Below are positions 1-6,186 of a stretch of DNA of 6,186 nt, in pieces (the first letter of the stretch is position 1; every line of letters begins with the position of its first letter). A program made the position numbers and the translations under genes. The notes beneath the pieces were generated by a model. The model did not search any database. It had not been told where the DNA came from and saw only the letters and a program-made list of their open reading frames with translations. Location: assembly GCA_027623875.1 (NCBI GenBank), contig JAQBUS010000082.1, positions 1-6,186 on the forward strand, written 5' to 3'. The DNA comes from Pseudomonadota bacterium. GTDB taxonomy: Bacteria; Pseudomonadota; Alphaproteobacteria; Rhodobacterales; Rhodobacteraceae.

Positions 1-566
1 GGATCCGCGCCTCTATTCAGGAGTACGTTTTACGTTCGTGGAGTTTGGTTAAAATAGGAACAACCATCGCACAGAAAAAACTTTTCTTTAACCTAAGAAA
101 AGTTAAAAATAGAATTGGTGCGATGGAAGAGGGGGATCTTCACCCAAAAAATCTGAAAAGAATTGCTACAGATCTCAACGTTTCTGAAGTGGAGGTTCAG
201 TCTATGAATAGGCGGCTTTCGGGAGTGGACGCTTCATTAAACGCGACTATCTCTGTTGACGGCGAGGGCTCTACGCAGTGGCAAGATTGGTTGGAAGATG
301 AAAATTCAGATCAAGCCTCAGATTATGCTGAAAAGAACGAATTTGAAAGTAGAAAAGAATTATTGTCGCAAGCAATGAGTGATCTGAATGAACGTGAGAT
401 AGATATCTTAACCCGAAGAAGGCTTGCAGAGAAATCCTCTACTTTAGAAGAGCTTAGCTTGGATTATAAAATTAGTCGCGAGAGAGTTAGACAAATTGAA
501 GTTAGAGCTTTCGAAAAATTGCAGTCTCGGATGCAGGTATTGGCCCACGAAAAGGGAATGATTTAA
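1..566 (+). CDS. rpoH: RNA polymerase sigma-32 factor RpoH, C-terminal part (5'-truncated by window edge)
   Basis: This is the heat-shock sigma factor, which directs RNA polymerase to promoters of chaperone and protease genes. The frame is open from base 3 and the first two bases complete a Trp codon, so the gene continues upstream of the window. A TTG at 45 could be read as a start, but the 14 codons before it (IRASIQEYVLRSWS) are the conserved end of region 2.4, so it is an internal Leu. About 187 residues are visible of the roughly 290 usual for the family. The RpoH box QKKLFFNLRK, which separates RpoH from housekeeping sigma factors, lies at visible residues 24-33. Region 3 follows (NRRLSGVDASLN). 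The region 4.2 helix-turn-helix that reads the -35 element is at about 147-174 (ISRERVRQIEVRAFEKLQ). The stop is TAA at 564-566. It converges on pepF 29 nt downstream, with no clear terminator hairpin between them. Confidence 0.96.
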   Translation, partial: IRASIQEYVLRSWSLVKIGTTIAQKKLFFNLRKVKNRIGAMEEGDLHPKNLKRIATDLNVSEVEVQSMNRRLSGVDASLNATISVDGEGSTQWQDWLEDENSDQASDYAEKNEFESRKELLSQAMSDLNEREIDILTRRRLAEKSSTLEELSLDYKISRERVRQIEVRAFEKLQSRMQVLAHEKGMI

Positions 567-595
567 ATAGTTTAATAATAATTATCTCCGTTAAG

Positions 596-2431
596 TTAAA
601 CGTTTTCTAACTCTTCCAACTGATCAATCATCTCAGATATTAGATCCAAACCTTTTTTCCAAAAGGAGGGATCGGAGGCGTCTAAGCCAAAGGGCTTTAA
701 GAGTTCGCTATGGTGTATTGAACCTCCAGCTTTTAACATAGTTATGTATTTTTGTACAAAGTCGTGATTTCCGGCTTCGTAGGTTGAATATAATGCATTA
801 ACTAAACCATCACCAAAGGCATAAGCGTAAACATAGAAAGGAGAGTGGACAAAGTGTGGGATATATGCCCAGAATGTCTCATATCCATCCATGAATTCAA
901 AAGCCGGCCCCAGGCTTTCGCCCTGAACAGACATCCATAGTTCATTAATGTCTTCTGGAGTTAACTCACCTTGGGAGCGCGCTTCGTGTAATTTACATTC
1001 AAAATCATAGAACGCTATTTGTCTCATTACAGTGTTTATTTGGTCTTCAATTTTTCCTGCCAGTAGTATTTTTCGGTGTTCGGCATCTGTCGAACTATTT
1101 AGTATTTTTTTGAATGTTAGCATTTCACCAAATACAGAAGCAGTTTCCGCCAATGTAAGGGGAGTTGAGGATAGAAGCTCACCTTGCTGACTGGCAAGGA
1201 CTTGATGAATTCCATGGCCTAGCTCGTGAGCTAGTGTCATTACATCGCGAGGTTTCCCAAGGTAATTCAACATAACATAAGGGTGAACATTTGTGACTGT
1301 TGGGTGAGCAAAAGCACCGGGAGCCTTTCCAGTCTTAACTCCGGCATCTATCCAGTTATTTTTAAAAAATTTGTTAGCTATTTCCGCCATTTCTTCCGAG
1401 AATTCGGAGTAAGCATTGAGCACTGTCAACTTTGCCGTTTTCCATGGTACTAGAGACTTTTCTTCTTGAGGTAGTGGAGCATTTCGGTCCCAAATTCCTA
1501 ACTTTTCTAAGCCCAACCACTTTCGCTTAAGCTCGTAATACCGGTGACTAATTCTTGGGTAAGCCTCTACGACAGCGTCTCTAAGCGCTTCGATTACTTC
1601 GGGCTCCACATGGTTTGTAAGATGCCGTCCGTATTGCGGTGTTGGCATCTTGCGCCATTTATCTTCTGTAGATTTTTCTTTAGCTAAAGTATTATGAATT
1701 CTAGAAAATATTTTTATATTTTCGCCGAAAACCCGTGCCAACTCTCTAGCTGCCGCCTCTCGTTTTAATCTGTCGTCATCGGTTAATAGGTTTAATACTG
1801 TCTCTATACTTATTGTTTCCCCGTCTATAAGAAATTCCAGTCCAGCTATCGTCTCGTCAAAGAGCCTGTTCCAAGCCGTTGAACCAACAGTGGACTGATC
1901 ATGGATATAATGCTCGAGTTCTTCTGAAAGTTGATGGGGTTGCATTACTCGTAGTCTCTTAAATATAGGAGTGAAACGAGCAAGATCTGAGTTATCTTTG
2001 AAAAGCCTGTCTAACTTTGTTTCTTCGATAGAGTTAATTTCTAACGAGAAGAAAATCAAAGTTGACGTTAAGTCAGTTATTTTATCTTGGCAGTCTGATA
2101 AAAACTTTACTCTCTCAGAATCAGTCGTGTTTTGATAATATTGCAGCCCTGCATAAGACATGATACGCCCTGCAACTTGTTCAATTTTTTCATACCTTAA
2201 AATACAATTTAACATCTCACCTGAATCAAGGGTAAACAATTTGGTTTCAAAGTCATCTGAAAACTCAGAACATTCTTTTTTTAACCAAGCCATGTCATCT
2301 GTTAGTTTTTTTGAATTTGGGGCAATATATAGATCGTCCAGATCCCATTCTGGTAGATCACCTAAAGAACTACTTTGATCGTTTATATCGAAAACACGAA
2401 TTTCTTTTAATGGCTTAAGAAACGGTGGCAT
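596..2431 (-). CDS. pepF: M3-family (M3B) oligoendopeptidase F
   Basis: A cytosolic zinc metallopeptidase of the PepF type, which cuts short peptides and not whole proteins. The 611 residues match the usual family length of about 600. The zinc site HELGH is at 402-406: His402 and His406 are ligands and Glu403 is the catalytic base. Glu429 in AETASVFGE is the likely third ligand. The C-terminal substrate-binding segment HSPFYVYAYAFG (529-540) carries the His and Tyr residues typical of the family. The N-terminal LPEWDLDDLY (26-35) is the usual opening of this subgroup. No signal peptide or membrane segment is visible. The ATG at 2431 is supported by an AAGGA six bases upstream. The gene lies 81 nt downstream of the hydroxy acid dehydrogenase on the same strand, so co-transcription is possible. 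The peptide substrates cannot be told from sequence. Confidence 0.95.
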   Translation of the reverse strand: MPPFLKPLKEIRVFDINDQSSSLGDLPEWDLDDLYIAPNSKKLTDDMAWLKKECSEFSDDFETKLFTLDSGEMLNCILRYEKIEQVAGRIMSYAGLQYYQNTTDSERVKFLSDCQDKITDLTSTLIFFSLEINSIEETKLDRLFKDNSDLARFTPIFKRLRVMQPHQLSEELEHYIHDQSTVGSTAWNRLFDETIAGLEFLIDGETISIETVLNLLTDDDRLKREAAARELARVFGENIKIFSRIHNTLAKEKSTEDKWRKMPTPQYGRHLTNHVEPEVIEALRDAVVEAYPRISHRYYELKRKWLGLEKLGIWDRNAPLPQEEKSLVPWKTAKLTVLNAYSEFSEEMAEIANKFFKNNWIDAGVKTGKAPGAFAHPTVTNVHPYVMLNYLGKPRDVMTLAHELGHGIHQVLASQQGELLSSTPLTLAETASVFGEMLTFKKILNSSTDAEHRKILLAGKIEDQINTVMRQIAFYDFECKLHEARSQGELTPEDINELWMSVQGESLGPAFEFMDGYETFWAYIPHFVHSPFYVYAYAFGDGLVNALYSTYEAGNHDFVQKYITMLKAGGSIHHSELLKPFGLDASDPSFWKKGLDLISEMIDQLEELENV

Positions 2432-2437
2432 TTTTTG

Positions 2438-2442
2438 TCCTT
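2438..2442 (-). promoter_or_regulatory. Ribosome binding site of pepF
   Basis: On the minus strand this reads AAGGA, six bases before the pepF ATG. It supports that start codon. Of the three complete genes here it is the only one with a convincing Shine-Dalgarno sequence. Confidence 0.6.
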
Positions 2443-2512
2443 TTGGGAAATTTATCTTTATAAGAAATTAAATTAACTTTAGTGATTCTATAAGTATAAC
2501 TTGTGAAGAAAG

Positions 2513-3649
2513 CTAGAGAACAAGAAGTTTTTCAGGCAAATCTTTGAAGCTACTTGAACCAATTTGCCCCATATTTGCAACCAAATCTTTCTTCAAGATC
2601 TCAATTAAGTGATTCGGCCCATCAGAGCCCAGGGCACCCAAGGCATAATGCCAAGAACTTCCCATCATTACAAAATCAGCTCCCAAGGAAAGGGCGCGGA
2701 GAATGTCTAAGCCGCTCTCTACACCGCTATCAAAAATAATTGGTAGCTTTGTTGATTTTCTTATTAGAGGAAGGGCTTCTATTGACGAGATAGTTCCGTC
2801 GAATTGTCTCCCTGCATGATTAGAAACCCAGATAGCATCAACTCCCACCTGCTCCAAAAGGTTAGTATCTTTTGCCCGCATTACACCTTTAACAACTAGG
2901 TTGCCCTTCCATTTTCCGCGAAGCCTTCTTAAATAATTTATGTCTGGAGAGGTCCGTATTATGTACCCAATATGCTCCGTGGACGACAGGCTTTTCTTAA
3001 CATCAGAGTAGGCCTCTAGAAATTTCATCCGCGGAATTCCAGATTTTCTTATTCCGTTAAGCCATGCCGGCTTACGAATCGCTTGTATAGCTAGCTTTCC
3101 TGTTATCTTTGGTGGGTGCATTAGTCCGCCCCTGGTTTGGCGTTCTCTTCTTGACGCAACTGGTACATCAACTGTCAAAATTAAAGTAGAAAACCCAGCT
3201 TCCTGTATCCTTTTCAACATATCATCTAGTGTTTCAGGGTCCCGAGGTGGGTAGAGTTGGAACCATCCATTTTCTCCAACATAGGGAGATATATCCTCTG
3301 GGGTCTGGGTGGCAACCGTAGATAAGGTATAAGGAATTCCAGCTCTTTTACACATTTGTGAAAGAACTTTTTCGGCTCCGGGCCAAATCAAACCAGACAT
3401 TCCAACTGGAGCGACTCCAAAAGGAAGTGAAAAGTTACTTTTAAGGAATTTAACGCTTAGATCCTGAGACAGGTCTCCATGAAGAATTGAAGGGGAGAAA
3501 AGCACTTCATCAAGTTTTTGTCTATTCCTCTTTCGTGTATTTTCTAAACCTGTTCCGCTGTCTAGGTATTCCCAAACAAAATGTGGAATTCGGGAGCGTG
3601 CCGCGTTTTTTAAATCCGCTAAAGCTGGGTATTTTGAATGATAGTTCAT
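2513..3649 (-). CDS. FMN-dependent alpha-hydroxy acid dehydrogenase (lldD-like)
   Basis: A TIM-barrel flavoenzyme of the L-lactate dehydrogenase/glycolate oxidase family, which oxidises an L-2-hydroxy acid to the 2-oxo acid. The 378 residues are a full family length. The N-terminal PALADLKNAARSRIPHFVWEYLDSG (8-32) is typical and supports the ATG at 3649, with active-site Tyr28. Other landmarks are FQLY (130-133), TVD (159-161), flavin-contacting Lys254 in VVKGVM, and the catalytic segment SNHAGRQFDG (276-285) with base His278 and substrate-binding Arg281. The Lys254-His278 spacing of 24 equals that of plant glycolate oxidase. Two departures stand out: the phosphate loop reads DSGVESG (307-313) and the next one MGSSW (329-333), so both arginines that normally bind FMN phosphate are replaced. 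The second Gly of the usual NHGGRQ is also Ala. No membrane segment is seen. L-lactate is a guess as substrate; glycolate, mandelate or another hydroxy acid is possible. The Shine-Dalgarno is weak. Confidence 0.9.
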   Translation of the reverse strand: MNYHSKYPALADLKNAARSRIPHFVWEYLDSGTGLENTRKRNRQKLDEVLFSPSILHGDLSQDLSVKFLKSNFSLPFGVAPVGMSGLIWPGAEKVLSQMCKRAGIPYTLSTVATQTPEDISPYVGENGWFQLYPPRDPETLDDMLKRIQEAGFSTLILTVDVPVASRRERQTRGGLMHPPKITGKLAIQAIRKPAWLNGIRKSGIPRMKFLEAYSDVKKSLSSTEHIGYIIRTSPDINYLRRLRGKWKGNLVVKGVMRAKDTNLLEQVGVDAIWVSNHAGRQFDGTISSIEALPLIRKSTKLPIIFDSGVESGLDILRALSLGADFVMMGSSWHYALGALGSDGPNHLIEILKKDLVANMGQIGSSSFKDLPEKLLVL

Positions 3650-3750
3650 ATTTTACTTTTTTCTTTAAATTAATGGAAAGTCCAGAAAAAAAATAAGAAC
3701 GAAATAAGTACACACTTTAACTTTATATCGGTGAGTTGTATTATATCTTT
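3650..3750. other. Divergent intergenic region between hydroxy acid dehydrogenase and uvrD
   Basis: This gap must hold the start signals for both divergent genes. It is very AT-rich, with an A8 run at 3686-3693. TATTAT at 3739-3744 has a weak TTTAAC 17 bases upstream (3716-3721). As a + strand promoter it would start transcription close to the uvrD ATG, giving a nearly leaderless mRNA. The same stretch read on the minus strand contains a perfect TATAAT (3745-3740), without a good -35. Neither is strong enough to call a promoter, and no operator-like palindrome is evident. Confidence 0.3.
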
Positions 3751-4521
3751 ATGGAAAAGATTAATGAAACTAAGGATTTGAGGGGGCGGCATGATTTGTT
3801 GTCAACCAAAGCTATGGCAAGGCTTGTTCCGCCGTACTTGGAGGGGCTTAATGCAGCACAACGAGAAGCAGTGGAGGCCTTGGATGGTCCAGTTTTAATG
3901 TTAGCTGGGGCAGGCACCGGAAAAACCAAAGCTCTCACTGCCCGATTTATCCATTTGATTAAAGCAGGAAGGGCACAACCGAATGAAATCTTAGGAGTAA
4001 CATTTACGAATAAGGCCGCATATGAAATGAAACATAGAGTTACGAGTTTATTAGGTTATAACGTTGACGGGTTGAAGTGGCTTGGAACTTTTCATTCCGT
4101 TTGTGCAAGATTTTTGAGAACGCATGCTGAGCTTGCGGGTTTGCATTCAAACTTCACTATATTGGATACGGATGATCAGTTACGAATTTTAAAACAGCTG
4201 ATAATAGCTGAAAGGGTGGACGAAAAGCGTTGGCCTGCAAGACTCCTTTTAGGAATTATTGATAGCTGGAAAAATCGAGCTTTTACCACAGAGAATCTTC
4301 CTAGATCTGAAAATGACATCTACGATGGGAAGGGCCCTGCTTTTTATTCTATGTATCAAGCTCGCCTAAAAACTTTGAATGCCTGTGATTTTGGAGACTT
4401 GTTGTTAAATGTAGTCACCATATTACAGCAAAATCGAGATATTCTACTGCACTATCAAAAGGTATTTAAATATATTTTAGTCGATGAGTACCAAGATACA
4501 AATGTTGCTCAGTACTATTAA
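3751..4521 (+). CDS. uvrD: UvrD/PcrA helicase, N-terminal fragment (domain 1A/1B, motifs Q to II)
   Basis: This 256-residue fragment holds the first half of the ATPase core of a 3'-5' helicase used in nucleotide excision and mismatch repair. It shows the Q motif LNAAQREAV (33-41), Walker A GAGTGKT (53-59), motif Ia TFTNKAA (84-90), motif Ib GTFHSVCARFLR (112-123) and Walker B ILVDEYQDTN (242-251). Domain 1B lies between Ib and II. I chose the ATG at 3751 because it gives a normal-length leader before the Q motif. A TTG at 3736 in the same frame would add five residues, but GGTGAG lies directly against it, too close to act as a Shine-Dalgarno. On its own this fragment lacks motifs III-VI and could not be an active helicase. 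It is transcribed away from the hydroxy acid dehydrogenase. Confidence 0.9.
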   Translation: MEKINETKDLRGRHDLLSTKAMARLVPPYLEGLNAAQREAVEALDGPVLMLAGAGTGKTKALTARFIHLIKAGRAQPNEILGVTFTNKAAYEMKHRVTSLLGYNVDGLKWLGTFHSVCARFLRTHAELAGLHSNFTILDTDDQLRILKQLIIAERVDEKRWPARLLLGIIDSWKNRAFTTENLPRSENDIYDGKGPAFYSMYQARLKTLNACDFGDLLLNVVTILQQNRDILLHYQKVFKYILVDEYQDTNVAQYY

Positions 4522-4523
4522 GA

Positions 4524-6140
4524 TTGCTTGCTTCAGGGCATCGTAATATTTGCTGCGTTGGTGATGATGACCAATCGATTTATGGCTGGCGTGGAGCAGA
4601 AGTGGGAAATATTTTACGTTTTGAGAAGGATTTTGAGGATGCAACCTTAATTCGGTTGGAACAAAATTACCGCTCAACAGAACATATTTTAGCAGCGGCA
4701 ACATCAGTGATTAGCGCAAATAAAAACCGTCTAGGAAAAAGTTTGTGGACAGAATCGAAGGGAGGAGAATTTGTTCGCCTAATTGGTCATCGGGACGGAG
4801 AGGAAGAGGCAGGATGGATTGGAGAAGAAATCGAAGCAATGCAACTGGGAACGCGAGGGCAACGCAAATATGGTTTAAATGAAATTGTTGTGCTCGTGAG
4901 AGCTTCACATCAAATGAGAGCATTTGAGGATAGATTTCTTAAAACTGGACTTCCATATATGGTAATTGGTGGCCCAAGGTTTTATGAGAGATTGGAAATA
5001 AGAGATGCAATTGCGTATTTTCGTTTACTTATTTCGCTTTCAGATGATTTGGCTTTTGAGCGTGTCATAAACACTCCAAAGCGAGGGTTGGGAGATAAAG
5101 CTCGGAGCAAAATTCACATTGCAGCACGTGATAATACTACCTCGCTTTACGGTGGGGCTAAGGAATTATTAAGATCGAGACATCTTGCTGGGAAGGCGGG
5201 CATTCAGTTGGGTATCTTTATCGAGTCTCTTGATCGATGGCGAACGAAGTATGCTGACCCCTCTATATCCCATGTTGAGATAGCTGAAATGATCCTGGAT
5301 GAATCAGGTTACACTGAAATGTGGCAAAATGATCAATCCCCAGATTCATTAGGGAGATTGGAAAATCTAAAAGAGCTTATAAAAGCATTAGAAGAATTCG
5401 AAAATATTGAAGACTTTTTAGAGCATATTGCTTTGGTGATGGAAAATCATGGGGGATCAGATTTAGAGAAAGTCAGTATAATGACACTGCATGCCTCTAA
5501 AGGTTTAGAGTTCCCAGCAGTTTTTCTTCCTGGGTGGGAGGAAGGGTTATTCCCCTCTCAAAGGTCAATGGATGAGAATGGTTTAGGTGGCTTAGAAGAA
5601 GAACGAAGATTAGCTTACGTTGGGATTACAAGAGCAAAAGAACTTTGTACAATTTCTTTTGCCGGAAACAGGCGCATATATGGGCAATGGCAATCGGCTT
5701 TACCCTCTCGATTTATTGATGAACTCCCGCGGGAGCATGTTGAAGTATTGACACCTCCAGGTTTCCATGGGCATCAGACAGTAGAAGCTAATAGATGGAC
5801 TTTTAATGGTGATGAGGAAAACACCGAGGATATTCAAGATAGAGCAGCGAAAGCAGATGTCTATGCATCACCAGGGTGGAAGAGGCTTCGGGGACGTGTG
5901 GAATCGAAGGTATTATCACCAGTTTTTTCCAAACTTAGCGATGGAGTGTCCTCCTTGGAACCGTTGGGTTTTGAAGTCGGAGTACGAATTTTTCACAGAA
6001 AATTTGGGTATGGCACCATTGCTACTTTCGAGGGGGGAAATGCGGATGTTGTCTTTGACAAGGCTGGAGAAAAAAAAATAAAGGGACCCTTAGGGAACTA
6101 TTTGGTGCCTGCTGATCGAGCTGATGACATATCATTTTAG
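4524..6140 (+). CDS. uvrD: UvrD/PcrA helicase, C-terminal fragment (motifs III to VI and C-terminal domain)
   Basis: This 538-residue frame continues the same helicase. In its own numbering, motif III is VGDDDQSIYGWRG (12-24), motif IV LEQNYRST (45-52), motif V SIMTLHASKGLEF (318-330) followed by LPGWEEGLFPSQRS, and motif VI EEERRLAYVGITRAKE (358-373). The 2A/2B domains lie between IV and V. The C-terminal VGVRIFHRKFGYGTIATFEG (486-505) is the Tudor-like domain that in UvrD/PcrA binds RNA polymerase. The tail is therefore complete and the stop TAG is at 6138-6140. The TTG at 4524 is only a nominal start: it follows the upstream TAA by two bases and has no good Shine-Dalgarno. Re-initiation there could make a second polypeptide, but it would lack Walker A and B. 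A terminator-like hairpin follows 11 bases after the stop. Confidence 0.9.
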   Translation: MLASGHRNICCVGDDDQSIYGWRGAEVGNILRFEKDFEDATLIRLEQNYRSTEHILAAATSVISANKNRLGKSLWTESKGGEFVRLIGHRDGEEEAGWIGEEIEAMQLGTRGQRKYGLNEIVVLVRASHQMRAFEDRFLKTGLPYMVIGGPRFYERLEIRDAIAYFRLLISLSDDLAFERVINTPKRGLGDKARSKIHIAARDNTTSLYGGAKELLRSRHLAGKAGIQLGIFIESLDRWRTKYADPSISHVEIAEMILDESGYTEMWQNDQSPDSLGRLENLKELIKALEEFENIEDFLEHIALVMENHGGSDLEKVSIMTLHASKGLEFPAVFLPGWEEGLFPSQRSMDENGLGGLEEERRLAYVGITRAKELCTISFAGNRRIYGQWQSALPSRFIDELPREHVEVLTPPGFHGHQTVEANRWTFNGDEENTEDIQDRAAKADVYASPGWKRLRGRVESKVLSPVFSKLSDGVSSLEPLGFEVGVRIFHRKFGYGTIATFEGGNADVVFDKAGEKKIKGPLGNYLVPADRADDISF

Positions 6141-6151
6141 GAAGTTGAATT

Positions 6152-6181
6152 GCGGTGGCGCAGGGAGGAGAGCGCCACCGC
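6152..6181 (+). terminator. GC-rich hairpin after uvrD, probable terminator
   Basis: GCGGTGGCGC (6152-6161) and GCGCCACCGC (6172-6181) are perfect inverted copies with a 10-base loop, AGGGAGGAGA. The 10-bp stem is nearly all G/C in an otherwise AT-rich window and begins 11 bases after the uvrD stop, which suits an intrinsic terminator. The window ends five bases after the stem (TCTAA), so a T-run cannot be confirmed and none has begun. It could also serve a converging gene beyond the edge, or be a repeated palindromic element. Confidence 0.55.
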
Positions 6182-6186
6182 TCTAA

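Larger units (their letters stand above)
3751..6140 (+). pseudogene. uvrD: UvrD/PcrA DNA helicase gene interrupted by a frameshift
   Basis: The two reading frames at 3751-4521 and 4524-6140 are halves of one superfamily 1A helicase of about 795 residues, with every motif present in order. The break falls between motif II and motif III. Frame 1 reads NVAQYY and then TAA (4519-4521). The rest of the protein continues in the -1 frame, which reads LRLLASGHRN from 4518. That frame is closed upstream by TGA at 4485-4487, so the shift lies between 4488 and 4518. As I recall the family, Tyr is followed by four residues before LLA (of the type LWLR). Here only two spare bases separate TAC from TTA AGA, so about four bases are missing; a one-base correction would still leave the protein one residue short. 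There is no -1 slippery heptamer and no homopolymer longer than three at the junction. A real pseudogene or a sequence error remain the two options. Confidence 0.75.

Noticed and set aside
45..566. A short sigma factor gene starting at TTG 45.
   Set aside because: Upstream in-frame codons encode conserved RpoH region 2.4, so the gene is simply cut by the window edge.
2493..2523. Minus-strand TATACT with TTGTTC 19 bases upstream as a pepF promoter.
   Set aside because: The spacing is long and the -35 match is weak. In AT-rich DNA such pairs are expected by chance.
3487..3713. Small open frames on either strand over the start of the hydroxy acid dehydrogenase.
   Set aside because: They overlap the conserved N-terminus of that enzyme in other frames, have no recognisable domain and no ribosome binding site, and look like chance openings.
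4485..4524. Programmed -1 frameshifting joining the two uvrD frames.
   Set aside because: No X XXY YYZ heptamer exists in the only stretch where both frames are open (4488-4518). UvrD is not known to use such a mechanism, and the joined product would also be short of residues in this helix.
5806..6081. A 91-residue + strand frame inside the uvrD 3' end.
   Set aside because: It overlaps the helicase C-terminal domain, which is clearly the coding frame, and its own translation has no family features.
4524..6140. A natural two-subunit (split) helicase made by re-initiation at TTG 4524.
   Set aside because: The split falls inside the ATPase domain between motifs II and III, not at a domain boundary. 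There is no good Shine-Dalgarno, and the upstream half ends mid-element.
1..6186. CRISPR arrays, transposases, tRNA or rRNA genes, phage genes, defence or toxin-antitoxin pairs.
   Set aside because: I looked on both strands and saw no direct-repeat array, terminal inverted repeats, cloverleaf or matching protein. The four gene products account for nearly all of the window.

Overview
The window looks like chromosomal DNA of an alphaproteobacterium with a fairly AT-rich genome. That reading rests on the proteins: the C-terminal part of a heat-shock sigma factor (RpoH/sigma-32), an M3-family oligoendopeptidase F, an FMN-dependent alpha-hydroxy acid dehydrogenase of the LldD-like subgroup, and a UvrD/PcrA helicase. 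The helicase wording around motif III and the RpoH box match alphaproteobacterial forms as I remember them. No species can be named from the sequence alone.

Layout: the left edge cuts into rpoH (+ strand, 1-566), and the window begins exactly on GGATCC, a BamHI site. A 29-nt gap follows. Two genes then lie on the minus strand: pepF (2431 down to 596) and, upstream of it, the alpha-hydroxy acid dehydrogenase (3649 down to 2513), 81 nt apart and possibly one transcription unit. A gap of about 100 nt separates them from the divergent uvrD (3751-6140, + strand). The window ends in a GC-rich perfect hairpin (6152-6181), probably part of a terminator after uvrD.

The main anomaly is uvrD. All superfamily 1 helicase motifs and the C-terminal Tudor-like domain are present, but the reading frame breaks between motif II and motif III at about 4516-4521. 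About four nucleotides appear to be missing compared with the family pattern. It is either a genuine frameshifted pseudogene or a sequence error. A second oddity is that the hydroxy acid dehydrogenase lacks both arginines that usually hold the FMN phosphate, although its catalytic His and Arg are present.

The genes do not form one pathway: they cover heat-shock transcription, peptide breakdown, hydroxy acid oxidation and DNA repair. I see no mobile element, CRISPR array, tRNA, rRNA or phage gene, and nothing that supports a new multi-gene system.
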